Shown here: positions 27,584 to 35,909 of the stretch, one piece after another
Layout: each line of letters begins with the position of its first letter
Numbering within the stretch: position 1 is the first letter of the stretch
NCBI RefSeq assembly: GCF_004331995.1
Contig: NZ_SJDT01000002.1
Coordinates: 248,001-312,000, forward strand
Reading direction: 5' to 3'
Length of the DNA: 64,000 nucleotides
From: Arcanobacterium bovis
GTDB lineage: Bacteria; Actinomycetota; Actinomycetes; Actinomycetales; Actinomycetaceae
Notes under the pieces: generated by a model
What the model was told of the DNA's origin: nothing
Seen by the model: the letters and a program-made list of their open reading frames with translations, nothing else
The model's database searches: none
Position numbers and translations under genes: made by a program

Positions 27584-28752
27584 ATAAAATAGAAAAATTG
27601 ATCGCTCAGTTGTGTCCCGATGGTGTGCCGTACGATCAGCTTGGAAATCTTTTAAATTACGAACAACCAACAAGGTATTTGGTTAAGAGCAACGATTATT
27701 TCAGCGACGCTCCTATACCTGTTCTGACAGCTGGACAAACCTTTATACTGGGTTACACTCGCGAGACTGAAGGTATATATGAAGCGAGTAAGGAAGACCC
27801 AGTCATTATCTTTGATGACTTCACCACTGCTTTTCAGTGGGTTGACTTTCCATTCAAAGCAAAGTCTTCTGCCATGAAGATGCTTACGCCAAAAACAGGT
27901 GATTCTACGACATTGCGATTTCTTTTTCATCTGCTTCAGACGATCCAATATTCTCCTCAAAACCATGCAAGGCAATGGATCGGAACTTATTCAAACTTTA
28001 GGATTCCAGTACCGCCATTGGAAGTCCAAGAAGAAATCGTCCGAATTCTCGACTCTTTCACGCAGCTGGAAGCGGAGCTGGAAGCGGAGCTAGAAGCCCG
28101 AAAACACCAATTTACGCACTATTGCAACCATGCATTTTCTACAGAGAAGATACAAGAAAAATCTTTAGGCGAGATGGGTGATTTTCGAAGAGGAACTTCT
28201 TTTCAGAAGATTCATATTCAAGATTACGGAATTCCTGCCATTCATTACGGAGAAATCTTCACGTATTATGGTTCACAGGCAAACAAAACGCGTTCATTTG
28301 TTGCTCCGGAAAGATTTGCAAAAAAAAGAACTGCTTGGCCGGGTGATGTAATTTTGGCAACTACAAGTGAGAATGATGAAGATGTCGCAAAGGCTGTTGC
28401 GTGGCTTGGATCGGAAAGAATTGTCATCAGCAACGATGCGCTCATCTACCGCTCAGACAAACTCGAGCCAAGATATTTTTCTTACTTCATCCGATCAGAT
28501 AATTTCCAAAACCAAAAAAAGAAGTTCCTTACGGGGACAAAGGTGCGACGAATCTCAGCGCAGTCATTGATGAAGATTGACATACCAGTCCCACCCCTGG
28601 ACGAACAGAAGCGCATCGCTGATATCCTCGATATGTTTGATGCTTTAGCGAATGACATTTCGTCTGGTCTACCTGTGGAAATCGAGGCGCGCCGCAAACA
28701 ATACGAGTATTATCGAGATAAGTTACTAAGCTTTGAGGAGCTCCCGGCATGA
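27580..28752 (+). CDS. hsdS: HsdS, type I specificity subunit with spacer repeat
   Basis: HsdS chooses the DNA site read by the type I enzyme. The 390-residue protein has two target-recognition domains (about 1-140 and 190-335), each followed by a conserved helix: VPPLEVQEEIVRILDSF and VPPLDEQKRIADILDMF. Between the halves is the repeat LEAE-LEAE-LEAR at residues 163-174, coded by a 12-base unit. In the EcoR124I family the number of such units sets the spacing between the two half-sites. The GTG start has GGGAG four bases upstream and overlaps the hsdM stop. The target sequence cannot be read from the protein. Confidence 0.94.
   Translation: MNKIEKLIAQLCPDGVPYDQLGNLLNYEQPTRYLVKSNDYFSDAPIPVLTAGQTFILGYTRETEGIYEASKEDPVIIFDDFTTAFQWVDFPFKAKSSAMKMLTPKTGDSTTLRFLFHLLQTIQYSPQNHARQWIGTYSNFRIPVPPLEVQEEIVRILDSFTQLEAELEAELEARKHQFTHYCNHAFSTEKIQEKSLGEMGDFRRGTSFQKIHIQDYGIPAIHYGEIFTYYGSQANKTRSFVAPERFAKKRTAWPGDVILATTSENDEDVAKAVAWLGSERIVISNDALIYRSDKLEPRYFSYFIRSDNFQNQKKKFLTGTKVRRISAQSLMKIDIPVPPLDEQKRIADILDMFDALANDISSGLPVEIEARRKQYEYYRDKLLSFEELPA
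28066..28101 (+). repeat. 12-base tandem repeat in the hsdS spacer helix
   Basis: CTGGAAGCGGAG occurs twice exactly (28066-28077, 28078-28089), and a third unit has diverged (28090-28101). Each unit encodes LEAE or LEAR in frame. A gain or loss of one unit keeps the frame and would lengthen or shorten the spacer helix by four residues. Confidence 0.92.
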
Positions 28753-31700
28753 TTGAAGAAGTCCAGCAAATCCCTGGTACTGCAAGAAAATATGATCCGA
28801 TTGCTTCGAGCGACGAATCGACCATTGTTGCTGAATACGTACCTGATTCCAAGTCTGAGAAAACCTATCAAAGTGAAGCCCAACTAGAGTCGGAATTTAT
28901 TAAGATTCTTGAGAGCCAAGCATATGAGCGTCTTGTGATTACTTCGGAATCAGATCTGATTGCCAATCTTCGCAAACAACTCGAAATCTTAAATGGCATC
29001 ACATTTTCTGACACTGAATGGACTCAGTTCTTTCAAAAGTCAATCGCTTGCGCCAGCGAAGGAATCGAAGAAAAAACACATACTATTCAAGAAGACCGTG
29101 TGAAGATTCTTGAACGTGAAGATGGAACGATTAAAAATATCTCGCTCATTGACACAGAAAATATTCACAACAATCGGCTTCAAATTATTAACCAATACGA
29201 AGTTCCTAGTGCAGTGGAAGATACTCTTCGTGGCGGTCGTTATACAAACAGATATGACGTAACGATATTGGTAAACGGATTGCCCGTCGTCCACGTTGAA
29301 TTAAAGCGTCGTGGTGTAGACCTACGCGAAGCGTTCAACCAAATTAACCGCTACCAGCGCGATAGCTTTTGGGCTGGTTCAGGATTATTCGAATATATTC
29401 AACTTTTCGTCATCTCTAACGGTACGCTCACCAAATACTACTCAAACACGACTCGCAATAGTCACATTAAAGAGAACCAAAAGCGCGGTTCTGGCCGCAA
29501 AACGTCCAATAGTTTCGAATTCACTTCATGGTGGGCAGATGCAAGTAACAAACCCATCCAAGAATTGACTGATTTTGCAAAAACCTTCTTCGCAAAACAC
29601 ACAATCCTTAACATTCTCACCAAATATTGTGTGCTTACAGCTGATCAGACGCTTCTCGTGATGCGTCCATACCAAATAGTTGCTGCAGAACGAATCCTGC
29701 AAAAGATCAAAATCTCAGTGAATTATCCAAAAAAGCTGGGCACCCCAGATGCAGGTGGATACATTTGGCATACCACCGGATCAGGAAAGACGCTAACATC
29801 CTTCAAAACAGCGCAACTAGCAACAAAGGTTTCCAGCGTAGACAAGGTGCTTTTCGTCGTCGACAGAAAAGACCTCGACTACCAAACCATGCGTGAATAT
29901 GAGCGATTCGAGCCTGGAGCAGCAAACTCAAACGCGAACACCGCCGTCTTAAAACGCCAGCTAGAAGATCCCAAAGCTCGAATCATCATTACTACTATCC
30001 AAAAGCTATCGGGATTTATCAAGAGCAATAAAAACCATGACGTTTTTGGAAAACACGTGGTCATCATTTTTGACGAATGCCATCGTTCGCAATTTGGTGA
30101 TATGCACGTAGCAATCACCAAATCGTTTAAAAAATACAATATGTTCGGCTTCACCGGTACACCGATTTTCGCAGCAAATGCGGGTAGCGGGGGAGGAGCA
30201 AACCTCCGAACTACCGAACAAGCTTTTGGCGATAAGCTGCATACCTACACGATCGTAGACGCGATTACTGATAAGAACGTTCTTCCATTCAAAATCGATT
30301 ACATCAATACCGTTAAATCCGGCTTGGTGGAAGACAAACAAATTTCGGCTATCGATACTGAAAAAGTATTGCTTTCGCCTGAACGAATCAGCCAAATCGT
30401 TCAGTACACGCTGGAGCATTTCGATCAAAAGACTAAACGGGAAACATCGTACCAACATTCCGTTGTGGTAAATGTTCCTGAGTCCACGCGTAATAGAAAG
30501 CAACAAGAAGCAATTAGCCAAAAGAAACGCGTATATGGCTTTAACGCTATATTTGCAACCGCTTCTATTCACGCTGCGAAGAAATACTACGAAGAATTTG
30601 CGCGGCAACAAGCCAACCGACCCGACGACAAACGTTTAAAAATCGGCATGATTTACTCGTACGGAGTGAATGATGAAGTTGATGGACTGCTTGAAGATGA
30701 AGCCTTTGATGCTGAAGAATTAACGCCCGATGCACGAGTATTTTTAGACAACGCAATTGCGGATTACAACGCAATGTTTGGAACCTCCTACGACACCAGC
30801 GCCGATAAATTCCAAAACTATTACAAAGACTTATCGATGCGGCTCAAGAACCGCGAACTTGATTTAGTAATTGTTGTGAACATGTTCTTAACAGGCTTTG
30901 ACGCAACAACACTAAACACACTTTTTGTGGACAAGAACCTGCGAGCACACGGACTCATCCAGGCATTCTCACGAACCAATCGAATCCTGAACTCGGTTAA
31001 GACATGCGGAAATATCGTTGCGTTTAGGAACCTAGAACCCGAAACAAATTCGGCCCTCGAACTTTTTGGAAATAAAGATGCTCGAGGAATCGTTCTTTTG
31101 AAACCGTTTGCGGAATATTACGAACAGTATTCGCACAAGCTTGCCGAATTCACTGAGCAATTCCCACTGGGAGAGCAGATCATTGGGGAAGAAGCAGCAA
31201 AAGAATTCATAAATCAATTTGGAGCTATTCTGCGGCTCAACAATATTTTGACATCCTTTGACGAATTCGCCGAAAAGAACCAACTTAGCGAACGTGACTT
31301 CCAAGACTATCGCAGTATTTACTTGGATATCTACGCGGAGATGCGCCCTCGAATCGAAAAAGAAATCGTTAACGATGACGTAGTTTTCGAAATCGAGCTC
31401 GTTAAACAAGTTGAAGTAAACGTTGATTACATCTTGTTACTGGTCGAAAAATATCGTGCAAAGAAAGGCAACGGAGAAGATAAAGAAATCCGAGCCGAAA
31501 TCTCCAGAGCATTGGCTTCTAGCCCGTCGCTTCGTAACAAACGTGACTTGGTGGAAGAATTCGTCGATTCCATATCTGCAAAGAGTGATGTGGACACCGA
31601 ATGGGCTGCTTATATTGCTGCCCGTAAAGTCGCTGAACTTGAAGAGATTATCGATCGAGAGAATTTGAAATCCCAACAGACTCGGGACTTTATGAATCAA

Positions 31701-31871
31701 GCTTTTACGTATGGAGAGCTGCAAACACGCGGAACGGAAATCATGAAGATTCTGCCTCCCGTTTCACGTTTTGGAAATACTTTAGGTGAAAGCGCGAGCG
31801 AGAAGAAACGCCGCGTAGTTAGTGTGCTTTCGGATTACTTCAACCGGTTCTTTGGGTTGAGTGAGAGCTGA
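28749..31871 (+). CDS. hsdR: HsdR, type I restriction endonuclease and DNA translocase
   Basis: HsdR pulls in and cuts unmethylated DNA with the M2S complex. At 1040 residues it has the length of EcoR124I HsdR. The nuclease motif is present: Asp170 in YDVTILVNG and E-L-K at 184-186 in VHVELKRRG. The motor has Walker A TTGSGKT at 342-348, DECH at 442-445, the GFTGTPIF motif III, and motif VI within AFSRTNRIL. A helical C-terminal domain binds the methylase core. All key residues are intact, so the system should restrict. GAGGAG precedes the start, which overlaps the hsdS stop by four bases. Confidence 0.96.
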   Translation: MIEEVQQIPGTARKYDPIASSDESTIVAEYVPDSKSEKTYQSEAQLESEFIKILESQAYERLVITSESDLIANLRKQLEILNGITFSDTEWTQFFQKSIACASEGIEEKTHTIQEDRVKILEREDGTIKNISLIDTENIHNNRLQIINQYEVPSAVEDTLRGGRYTNRYDVTILVNGLPVVHVELKRRGVDLREAFNQINRYQRDSFWAGSGLFEYIQLFVISNGTLTKYYSNTTRNSHIKENQKRGSGRKTSNSFEFTSWWADASNKPIQELTDFAKTFFAKHTILNILTKYCVLTADQTLLVMRPYQIVAAERILQKIKISVNYPKKLGTPDAGGYIWHTTGSGKTLTSFKTAQLATKVSSVDKVLFVVDRKDLDYQTMREYERFEPGAANSNANTAVLKRQLEDPKARIIITTIQKLSGFIKSNKNHDVFGKHVVIIFDECHRSQFGDMHVAITKSFKKYNMFGFTGTPIFAANAGSGGGANLRTTEQAFGDKLHTYTIVDAITDKNVLPFKIDYINTVKSGLVEDKQISAIDTEKVLLSPERISQIVQYTLEHFDQKTKRETSYQHSVVVNVPESTRNRKQQEAISQKKRVYGFNAIFATASIHAAKKYYEEFARQQANRPDDKRLKIGMIYSYGVNDEVDGLLEDEAFDAEELTPDARVFLDNAIADYNAMFGTSYDTSADKFQNYYKDLSMRLKNRELDLVIVVNMFLTGFDATTLNTLFVDKNLRAHGLIQAFSRTNRILNSVKTCGNIVAFRNLEPETNSALELFGNKDARGIVLLKPFAEYYEQYSHKLAEFTEQFPLGEQIIGEEAAKEFINQFGAILRLNNILTSFDEFAEKNQLSERDFQDYRSIYLDIYAEMRPRIEKEIVNDDVVFEIELVKQVEVNVDYILLLVEKYRAKKGNGEDKEIRAEISRALASSPSLRNKRDLVEEFVDSISAKSDVDTEWAAYIAARKVAELEEIIDRENLKSQQTRDFMNQAFTYGELQTRGTEIMKILPPVSRFGNTLGESASEKKRRVVSVLSDYFNRFFGLSES

Positions 31872-31903
31872 AATTTTGCAGAACAATGTGAAGGATCGGA
31901 AAT

Positions 31904-32392
31904 ATGGCTGAGCCGCAAGACTATGACGTAAGAGATTTCGCCATGATTTTAAATCAATTGCCAGACTGGATGCCGATTTCTAAAGCGTATCATTTCGCTC
32001 CCGGAACAATCTCAAACTGGACATATAGCTGTGAACGTGAGCATATGGTTGATTGGTTTTTGAGTCAGGCAACAAATGGAGGCGGTTCATATACTCGTGA
32101 TAATCCAAACCGTTCGGCAAAACGAACCTATAACCGACTATCGAATTCTGGATCGATACTTTGGATAAACGAGGCGCTGGGTGCTGATCGCGAACGTGTA
32201 AAAGAAGCTGCTCATGCCGCTGGTGAAGTTACTGATCACCGTGCGCGTTGTAAAATTGTACGTGAATATTTTCCTTGGGATTCTGTACTGGAACTAGTGA
32301 ACCAATACCTGTTAAATAACCCAAATCAAAAACCCGTATCGCGAAATCGAAAAATGACAAGGATGGCGCGTGATGCACGGCGTCGTAAATAA
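31904..32392 (+). CDS. Unknown small protein at the end of the hsd operon
   Basis: A 162-residue protein I cannot assign. It starts 32 bases after hsdR with AAGGA upstream, so it is probably expressed with the hsd genes. It has no signal peptide or membrane helix. The N-terminal part (ISKAYHFAPGTISNWTYSCE, about 26-45) could be a helix-turn-helix. The middle, YTRDNPNRSAKRTYNRLSN and ILWINEALGADRERV, resembles conserved segments of uncharacterised actinobacterial proteins as far as I recall. The C-terminus is very basic, ending in RMARDARRRK. Nucleic-acid binding is a fair guess; a role in controlling or modulating restriction is speculation from position alone. Confidence 0.6.
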   Translation: MAEPQDYDVRDFAMILNQLPDWMPISKAYHFAPGTISNWTYSCEREHMVDWFLSQATNGGGSYTRDNPNRSAKRTYNRLSNSGSILWINEALGADRERVKEAAHAAGEVTDHRARCKIVREYFPWDSVLELVNQYLLNNPNQKPVSRNRKMTRMARDARRRK

Positions 32393-32429
32393 TGAACGGT
32401 GATCGACAATAGTTGCATTCGCTAAACCC

Positions 32430-32482
32430 TTGTTTTTAAGCCAAATACACCTTATTGTAGAAACGTACCTACAATAAGGAGG
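32430..32482 (+). promoter_or_regulatory. Promoter-operator of the second toxin-antitoxin pair
   Basis: TTGTTT at 32430-32435, a 17-base spacer and TATTGT at 32453-32458 form a good promoter. The perfect inverted repeat CCTTATTGTAG (32450-32460) and CTACAATAAGG (32469-32479), with an 8-base spacer, covers the -10 box and the start of the Shine-Dalgarno AAGGAGG. Binding there would block both transcription and, as an RNA hairpin, translation. Confidence 0.82.
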
Positions 32483-32488
32483 CTCGAT

Positions 32489-32737
32489 ATGGCGGTTACC
32501 CTTTCGGCACGGGAATTTAATCAAGACGTGAGTGCTGCTAAGCGCGCTGCTGCTGATGGGCCAGTTGTGATTACTGATCGTGGGAATCCTGCTTTCGTTT
32601 TGATGTCGATTGACGACTATAAGAAATTGTCTGTAGTTGAGGATAACCTCATTTCTTTGCTTTCTATGCGTGAGGCTTCGGAAATCGAATTTGAATTTGA
32701 AAAGGCTCAGCTCGATTTGAAAGTTCCCGAGTTCTGA
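32489..32737 (+). CDS. Phd/YefM-family antitoxin
   Basis: An 82-residue antitoxin of the Phd/YefM family. The N-terminal DNA-binding fold is seen in SAREFNQDVSAAKRAAADGPVVITDRGNPAFVLMS (split as SAREFNQDVSAAKRAA and GPVVITDRGNPAFVLMS), with the usual DDYKKL after it. The acidic C-terminus would bind the toxin. AAGGAGG lies 7 bases before the ATG. Its stop shares one base with the toxin start. It most likely binds the inverted repeat at 32450-32479. Phd-type antitoxins paired with PIN toxins are common in actinobacteria. Confidence 0.9.
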   Translation: MAVTLSAREFNQDVSAAKRAAADGPVVITDRGNPAFVLMSIDDYKKLSVVEDNLISLLSMREASEIEFEFEKAQLDLKVPEF

Positions 32738-33165
32738 TGTTCCTGTTAGATACGAACGTAATTAGCGAGATTAGGAAACCACAATCGCGCATTGATGCAA
32801 ATGTGAAGCAATGGTTTGCGGATAAGTCACCGCTTGAATGCTACCTCTCCTCGACAACTATTTATGAAATCGAAGTGGGTATCGTCCAGATATACCGAAA
32901 AGATAGGCGTCAAGCAGGGGTTTTGCGGGATTGGTTGGAAAACCATGTACTCACGGCTTTCGAAAATCGAATACTGCCAATGGATACTGCGGTGGCGCGT
33001 GCAGCAGCGAATCTCCAAAAACGCAGAATCTTACCGTACCGTGACTGCATCATTGGGGCTACAGCATTAGTAAACGGCTTAACGATGGTTACGCGCAATA
33101 CGGCGGACTTTGAAACAATGCCGATTCCGCTGGTGAATCCATGGAATATCACATCAGCTGAGTAA
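32737..33165 (+). CDS. vapC: PIN-domain toxin, VapC type
   Basis: A 142-residue PIN-domain ribonuclease toxin coupled to the Phd-type antitoxin. Active-site acids lie in LLDTNVISEIRKP (Asp5), TTIYEIEVGI (Glu), and LPYRDCIIGATAL (Asp), with VTRNTADFE near the end. It resembles the first PIN toxin of the island in layout but not closely in sequence, so the two pairs are not recent duplicates. It closes the island; 100 bases later the core gene rarA begins. Confidence 0.9.
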   Translation: MFLLDTNVISEIRKPQSRIDANVKQWFADKSPLECYLSSTTIYEIEVGIVQIYRKDRRQAGVLRDWLENHVLTAFENRILPMDTAVARAAANLQKRRILPYRDCIIGATALVNGLTMVTRNTADFETMPIPLVNPWNITSAE

Positions 33166-33255
33166 AACAGATTCTCAGGTATCGATGAGGATTCGGCTAA
33201 CTGACGCCTTCTATTAAATAGCCATTTCCAAAGTACCTAAACATCTCAAGCCCGC

Positions 33256-33267
33256 TACTATTGAACC
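33256..33267 (+). promoter_or_regulatory. Leaderless-type -10 of rarA
   Basis: TACTAT at 33256-33261 ends six bases before the GTG start at 33268. There is no Shine-Dalgarno and no good -35 at 17 bases. The remaining gap 33166-33255 shows nothing recognisable. Confidence 0.5.
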
Positions 33268-34608
33268 GTGGACCTTTTTTCAGACGCAACACTTGATGAT
33301 TCCGGCACGCCCAAACACGAGCATGCCCCGCTCGCGGTACGTATGCGTCCGCGCGCTATCGGCGAAGTCCTCGGGCAAGATCATCTGTTGAAACCTGGGC
33401 AACCACTGCGCCGGCTGATCGAAGGGAACGGGAACGGAGCGCCGTCGTCGATCTTCTTGTGGGGACCACCGGGCATCGGGAAGACGACGCTCGCGTACCT
33501 TTGTGCGGGGGCTTCTGGACGAATATTTACCGAAGTTTCTGCGGTATCTGCGGGAGTTAAAGAACTGCGCGCAGTCATTGACGAGGCAAAACATCGACTC
33601 TTCATCGACGGCAAAGAAACAATCCTTTTTGTCGATGAGGTCCATCGATTCTCCAAAACCCAACAGGATGCCCTGCTGCCCGCCGTCGAAAATCGATGGG
33701 TGATTTTGGTAGCTGCCACCACTGAAAATCCGTCGTTTTCAGTGATTTCTCCGCTGCTATCGAGATCACTACTTCTCACCTTACATCCGCTCTCGCCTCA
33801 AGATATCGAAACCTTAATTCAACGAGCTTTAACTGATGAGCGCGGGTTAGACGGTAAATATGAGATTTCGCCAGACGCGCTCGAAGCGATTGTAAGATTT
33901 GCGGGTCAAGATGCACGTCGGTCGCTAACGATTCTCGAAGCTGCCGCGGCGCGAGCAGATAGCACAATCGAATTGGCCGACGTCGAAGCCTCAGTTGACT
34001 CCTACGCCGTACGTTACGATCGCGACGGAGACCAGCATTACGACGTGATCTCCGCGTTCATTAAATCTATTCGTGGCTCGGACGCGGACGCGGCGATTCA
34101 TTATTTGGCTCGTATGCTCGAAGCTGGGGAAGACCCTCGTTTTGTTGCGCGCAGGCTGATGATTTCCGCTGCGGAAGACGTCGGAATGGCCGATCCTTCT
34201 GCGCTACAGACGGCGACGGCGGCCGCCCAATCGGTTGCGCTCGTGGGAATGCCAGAGGCTCGAATTATTCTTGCCGAAGCGGTGGTTCACCTTGCCACTG
34301 CGCCTAAATCAAACCGTGCATATAACGCGATAAACAGCGCAATCGCAGATGTTCGCGAAGGCAAGATCGGACCAGTTCCGATGCATTTGCGTGATAAATC
34401 GGTCAAGGCTTCGCGTATCGCTGCTAAGCAGAGCGGTAAAGACCGTGACTATATTTATGCGCATGATGAGCCAGGAGCAATCGCGCGCCAGACCTATCTT
34501 CCCGAAGAGCTACTGGGCACTGTCTATTATGAACCCAGTGATCGCGGATATGAGGCAAACGTCACCGCGCGATTGGAGAGAATTAATAAAGCTCTGGGCA
34601 AAGAATAG
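33268..34608 (+). CDS. rarA: RarA/MgsA replication-associated AAA+ ATPase
   Basis: RarA is a conserved clamp-loader-like ATPase acting at stalled replication forks. The 446-residue protein has Walker A GPPGIGKTT at 66-74, Walker B ILFVDEVHRF, sensor 1 VAATTENPSFS, and the C-terminal domain with SIRGSDADAAIHYLARMLEAGEDP and the signature LPEELLGTVYYEPSDRGYE. The order rarA-rpsD-alaS-ruvX is widely conserved in actinobacteria. The GTG start lacks a ribosome site and follows a -10-like box by six bases. It marks the return to core genes after the defence island. Confidence 0.94.
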   Translation: MDLFSDATLDDSGTPKHEHAPLAVRMRPRAIGEVLGQDHLLKPGQPLRRLIEGNGNGAPSSIFLWGPPGIGKTTLAYLCAGASGRIFTEVSAVSAGVKELRAVIDEAKHRLFIDGKETILFVDEVHRFSKTQQDALLPAVENRWVILVAATTENPSFSVISPLLSRSLLLTLHPLSPQDIETLIQRALTDERGLDGKYEISPDALEAIVRFAGQDARRSLTILEAAAARADSTIELADVEASVDSYAVRYDRDGDQHYDVISAFIKSIRGSDADAAIHYLARMLEAGEDPRFVARRLMISAAEDVGMADPSALQTATAAAQSVALVGMPEARIILAEAVVHLATAPKSNRAYNAINSAIADVREGKIGPVPMHLRDKSVKASRIAAKQSGKDRDYIYAHDEPGAIARQTYLPEELLGTVYYEPSDRGYEANVTARLERINKALGKE

Positions 34609-34721
34609 TGCTAAACTAGCTGAGTTGCTCATCGTCATGAGGAGCAATAGACCTGGGATCTTAGCCAAACAAGGTTGATCCCGCAGCTTAAAGCTGCGCC
34701 AAAAGTCGACAGGAGATAAAA
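34609..34721 (+). promoter_or_regulatory. rpsD promoter and structured leader
   Basis: An extended -10, TGcTAAACT, ends at 34617. The leader that follows can fold into three stems: TTGCTC 34625-34630 with GAGCAA 34642-34647, GGGATC 34655-34660 with GATCCC 34677-34682, and CGCAGC 34682-34687 with GCTGCG 34693-34698. CAGGAG is the ribosome site. S4 is a known autoregulator of its mRNA in other bacteria, so a feedback element is plausible. Confidence 0.55.
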
Positions 34722-35342
34722 ATGGCTGGAAATCGTTCCCGCAAGGCTGTTCGTCAGTCACGTGCGCTGGGCATTGCTCTCACCCCTAAGGCTGAGAAGT
34801 ACATGCAGCGTCGTCCATACCGTCCAGGTGAGCATGGTCGTGGCCGTGTTAAGGAATCTGACTACTCGGTACGTTTGAAGGAAAAGCAGCGTCTTCGCGC
34901 TCAGTACGGTATTCGTGAAGCTCAGATGCGTAAGGTTTGGGAAGAAGCACGTCGCGCTGAGGGTATGTCCGGTGAGAACCTCATTGAGTTGCTCGAAATG
35001 CGTCTCGATGCACTTGTTCTTCGCGCTGGATTTGCTCGCACCATTGCGCAGGCTCGTCAGGTAGTTGTACACCGTCACATTCTCGTTGACGGTCAGCTTG
35101 TTGATCGCCCATCGTTCCGCGTAAAGCCAGGTCAGGTAGTTCAGGTGAAGCCACGTTCGCAGGCTTCCTCGCAGTTCATGGTTGCTGCTCAAGGTCAGCA
35201 CGCAGATGTTCTGCCAATTGTTCCTGATTACCTCAAGGTTGAGCTTGAGAAGCTTCGCTTCGAGCTCGTTCGCCGTCCAAAGCGTGCTGAAGTGCCAGTT
35301 ACGTGTGACGTTCAGATGGTCGTCGAGCACTACTCGCGATAA
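34722..35342 (+). CDS. rpsD: 30S ribosomal protein S4
   Basis: S4 binds 16S rRNA early in 30S assembly and helps nucleate it. The 206-residue protein has the N-terminal S4 domain with RRPYRPGEHGRGRVKESDY (about 29-47), without the four zinc cysteines found in some S4 proteins, and the RNA-binding S4 fold MRLDALVLRAGFARTIAQAR and HRHILVDGQLVDRPSFRV. It stands alone rather than in a ribosomal operon, as in other actinobacteria, and has its own leader and terminator. Its synonymous codons look strongly biased, as expected for a highly expressed gene. Confidence 0.97.
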   Translation: MAGNRSRKAVRQSRALGIALTPKAEKYMQRRPYRPGEHGRGRVKESDYSVRLKEKQRLRAQYGIREAQMRKVWEEARRAEGMSGENLIELLEMRLDALVLRAGFARTIAQARQVVVHRHILVDGQLVDRPSFRVKPGQVVQVKPRSQASSQFMVAAQGQHADVLPIVPDYLKVELEKLRFELVRRPKRAEVPVTCDVQMVVEHYSR

Positions 35343-35352
35343 TCTCTTTGGT

Positions 35353-35385
35353 ACAGCGCGCTACGGAGTCGCCGTAGCGCGCTGT
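35353..35385 (+). terminator. rpsD terminator
   Basis: Perfect 14-bp arms ACAGCGCGCTACGG (35353-35366) and CCGTAGCGCGCTGT (35372-35385) around the loop AGTCG, followed by TTT. Confidence 0.92.
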
Positions 35386-35414
35386 TTCATATCTGGAGGA
35401 TATAAGATAGGGAT

Positions 35415-35855
35415 ATGGAACCTATAACGCTTGGTCAGATTGCAGGAATAATTGCCGCACTCGCTTTCCTAGTACTTGTATATTTTTCAATTCGTCCGCT
35501 TATGAAGCTCGGACGCGTGCTTGATCGCATGGCTGAATCTCTGCGTGAGCTGACCGAGCACACTCTGCCTGCTATTGACGAAGCTGCAAAAACTGTGGCG
35601 GAAGCAAACTATCAAGTGAAGAAACTTGATGCTATTACGGACGCAGCTGCTCGTACGTCGGAAGACATTTCGGCGATGACCACCTTGGTAACGTCAACTG
35701 TCGGTGCTCCATTTTTGGCAGTTCGTAGGGGAGCCGAAAAGGTTAAAGGTGCGTTTGGAATGTCGAATTCAAATGCCGCTGCGAATGTTCCAGATTTGGG
35801 ATCGAAACCATATAACGCGCCTGAGACGAACGAAACGTCTGGATCGTCGTCGTAA
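35415..35855 (+). CDS. DUF948 membrane protein
   Basis: A 146-residue protein with one N-terminal membrane helix (IAGIIAALAFLVLVYFSI, about 9-26), a helical, coiled-coil-like body (AESLRELTEHTLPAIDEAAK and after) and a low-complexity tail. This is the DUF948 family, found between rpsD and alaS in actinobacteria and usually of unknown role. It starts 30 bases after the rpsD terminator. GGAGGA is 14 bases before the ATG, rather far, while TAAGAT at 35403-35408 ends six bases before it, so a leaderless start is possible. Confidence 0.83.
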   Translation: MEPITLGQIAGIIAALAFLVLVYFSIRPLMKLGRVLDRMAESLRELTEHTLPAIDEAAKTVAEANYQVKKLDAITDAAARTSEDISAMTTLVTSTVGAPFLAVRRGAEKVKGAFGMSNSNAAANVPDLGSKPYNAPETNETSGSSS

Positions 35856-35909
35856 TAATATTAGTTTGAGTTTTGACAATTATAGACTTGAGAAGATTTG
35901 AGGATTGAT

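Noticed and set aside
25242-33165. Prophage or integrated element
   Set aside because: No integrase, transposase, tRNA target or flanking direct repeats could be found, so it is called an island only.
35395-35400. GGAGGA as ribosome site of the DUF948 gene
   Set aside because: It is 14 bases from the ATG, farther than normal; a leaderless start is as likely, so neither is claimed as certain.
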